From: an uncultured Rhodospirillales bacterium
Lineage (GTDB): Bacteria; Pseudomonadota; Alphaproteobacteria; Acetobacterales; Acetobacteraceae
DNA: 44,865 nt
Direction of reading: 5' to 3'
NCBI GenBank assembly: GCA_903927465.1
Contig: CAIYMY010000055.1
Coordinates: 1-44,865, forward strand
Positions 44,143 through 44,865 of the stretch are shown here, piece after piece. The notes below the pieces were generated by a model. It saw nothing but the letters and a program-made list of their open reading frames with translations, did not search any database and was not told the origin of the DNA. A program made the position numbers and the translations under genes. Each line of letters starts with the position of its first letter. Position 1 is the first letter of the stretch.

Positions 44143-44171
44143 TTGACGCGGCGCGCTGTACTCCATAGTCT
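44143..44171 (+). promoter_or_regulatory. Putative rho promoter
   Basis: TTGACG (44143-44148) and TAGTCT (44166-44171) with a 17-nt spacer form a good sigma-70-type promoter 36 nt after the hemJ stop. It would give a leader of about 195 nt before rho. Confidence 0.6.
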
Positions 44172-44257
44172 AATTCTAGTTACTCCTTCGTGGTGCCCGC
44201 TGATCCGTGATTGGCGCGCGGCTGCAAATCCCTCCTTCCCCGTTTTCGGGACCATAT

Positions 44258-44288
44258 CGGATGCACCGCCTGAGGCGGAGAGCATCCG
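44258..44288 (+). promoter_or_regulatory. Two-tier hairpin in the rho leader
   Basis: Outer stem CGGATGC (44258-44264) with GCATCCG (44282-44288) encloses an inner stem CCGCC (44266-44270) with GGCGG (44274-44278). It lies within the long untranslated leader of rho. Rho is commonly autoregulated by termination in its own leader, so a regulatory role is plausible but unproven. Confidence 0.4.
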
Positions 44289-44374
44289 GTGACACTGGTT
44301 TTGTCGCCCCCGTGGCGATGCCTGCAGCCGGTCTGATCCCGACTCCCATGATGACTGAAACGCCAAGGCCACAG

Positions 44375-44865
44375 ATGCATCTTTCAGAACTTAAGGCGAA
44401 AAGCCCCGCGGACCTCCTCGCCTTCGCTGAGGAATTACAGATCGAAAACGCATCATCGCTGCGCAAGCAGGATATGATGTTCGCCATCCTGAAGACCTTC
44501 GCCGATAATGATCAGGCGATCTTCGGGGAAGGCACGCTTGAAATCCTTTCCGATGGTTTCGGCTATCTGCGCAGCCCGCAGGCGAATTTCCTGCCCGGAC
44601 CCGATGATATTTATGTCTCCCCCGCCCAGGTGCGCCGCTTCGGCCTGCGCACCGGCGATACGGTGGAAGGCCAGATCCGCGCGCCGAAAGATGGGGAGCG
44701 TTATTTCTCTCTGCTCAAGGTCAATGCGATCAATTTCGAAGATCCCGAAAGCCTGCGCCACCGGATCAATTTCGATAACCTGACGCCGCTTTATCCGAAC
44801 CGTCGCCTCAAGATGGAAAATCCGGAGGTTGAAAGCGTCGCCAAGGGGCCGACCAAGGATAATAC
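44375..44865 (+). CDS. rho: Transcription termination factor Rho, N-terminal part
   Basis: The first 163 codons of the hexameric RNA helicase that ends untranslated transcripts. Present are the N-terminal helical domain ([18 protein letters not shown]) and the RNA-binding cold-shock-like fold ([35 protein letters not shown]); the ATPase domain is beyond the window. The ATG at 44375 has AAGG 7 nt upstream and matches the usual alphaproteobacterial N-terminus. In-frame ATGs at 44351, 44348 and 44318 would add up to 19 residues and lack ribosome sites. Confidence 0.95.
   Translation, partial: MHLSELKAKSPADLLAFAEELQIENASSLRKQDMMFAILKTFADNDQAIFGEGTLEILSDGFGYLRSPQANFLPGPDDIYVSPAQVRRFGLRTGDTVEGQIRAPKDGERYFSLLKVNAINFEDPESLRHRINFDNLTPLYPNRRLKMENPEVESVAKGPTKDN

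Noticed and set aside
1-44865. CRISPR arrays, tRNA/rRNA genes, insertion sequences, prophage
   Set aside because: Looked for short regular repeats, tRNA-like cloverleaf ends, transposase motifs and terminal inverted repeats; none was seen.

Overview
This 44.9 kb window is a dense, GC-rich (about 63% in the segments I counted) bacterial chromosome segment. It is almost certainly from an alphaproteobacterium, and the gene families fit Acetobacteraceae (a Roseomonas-like relative) best. The support is a ChvG-type sensor kinase, a SecB/LolA/HemH neighbourhood, a HemJ-Rho pair of the alphaproteobacterial type, a ferrochelatase with a cysteine-rich tail, and a Bug-type solute-binding protein. The genus is inference. 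No rRNA, tRNA, CRISPR array, insertion sequence or phage gene was seen. No gap without a gene exceeds 300 bases; the largest are hemJ-rho (267 nt), ilvA-SDR (188 nt) and hydrolase-carA (184 nt), and all three hold structure described below.

Layout. 0-4.7 kb (minus strand): a peptide-type ABC solute-binding protein cut by the window edge, preceded by a tightly packed arsenate-resistance operon: an ArsR-ArsC fusion, an ArsJ-associated GAPDH and the ArsJ exporter. 4.7-9.6 kb: a three-gene minus-strand operon of a threonine-synthase-like enzyme, an M81 (MlrC) metallohydrolase and a D-serine-dehydratase-like PLP enzyme, diverging from an M20 deacylase and a universal stress protein. 10.5-18.7 kb (minus): OpgH glucan glucosyltransferase, a Bug/TTT binding protein, a ChvG-like kinase, a DUF805 protein, a HAD phosphatase overlapping hemH, then secB and lolA. 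18.7-24.2 kb (plus): a run of redox-flavoured genes (double carboxymuconolactone-decarboxylase-domain protein, DUF2272 lipoprotein, old yellow enzyme, SelO, Nfu, nitroreductase). 24.3-28.4 kb: trpB-trpA, then a CoA-transferase and an alpha/beta hydrolase. 28.6-37.2 kb: carA (with an N-terminal helix-turn-helix), SDR, an AT-rich orphan gene, a LysE exporter, carB, greA and threonine dehydratase. 37.4-44.9 kb: SDRs, a small lipoprotein, a methyltransferase, an epoxide-hydrolase-like protein, an acyl-CoA synthetase, hemJ and the start of rho.

Most notable points. First, the arsenate operon encodes two arsenate strategies together: reduction by the ArsC half of the regulator, and GAPDH/ArsJ export as 1-arseno-3-phosphoglycerate. 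Its ArsR half has no cysteine, and its promoter looks leaderless with an inverted repeat over the -10 box. Second, CarA carries a YdaS/Cro-like helix-turn-helix in frame at its N-terminus, with a perfect 12-bp palindrome near the predicted transcription start and a second plausible start giving plain CarA. Third, a roughly 46% GC orphan gene with two winged-helix-like segments sits between carA and carB. Fourth, a structured intergenic block and a decayed hydrolase fragment are visible. These are readings from sequence alone; no database search was run.
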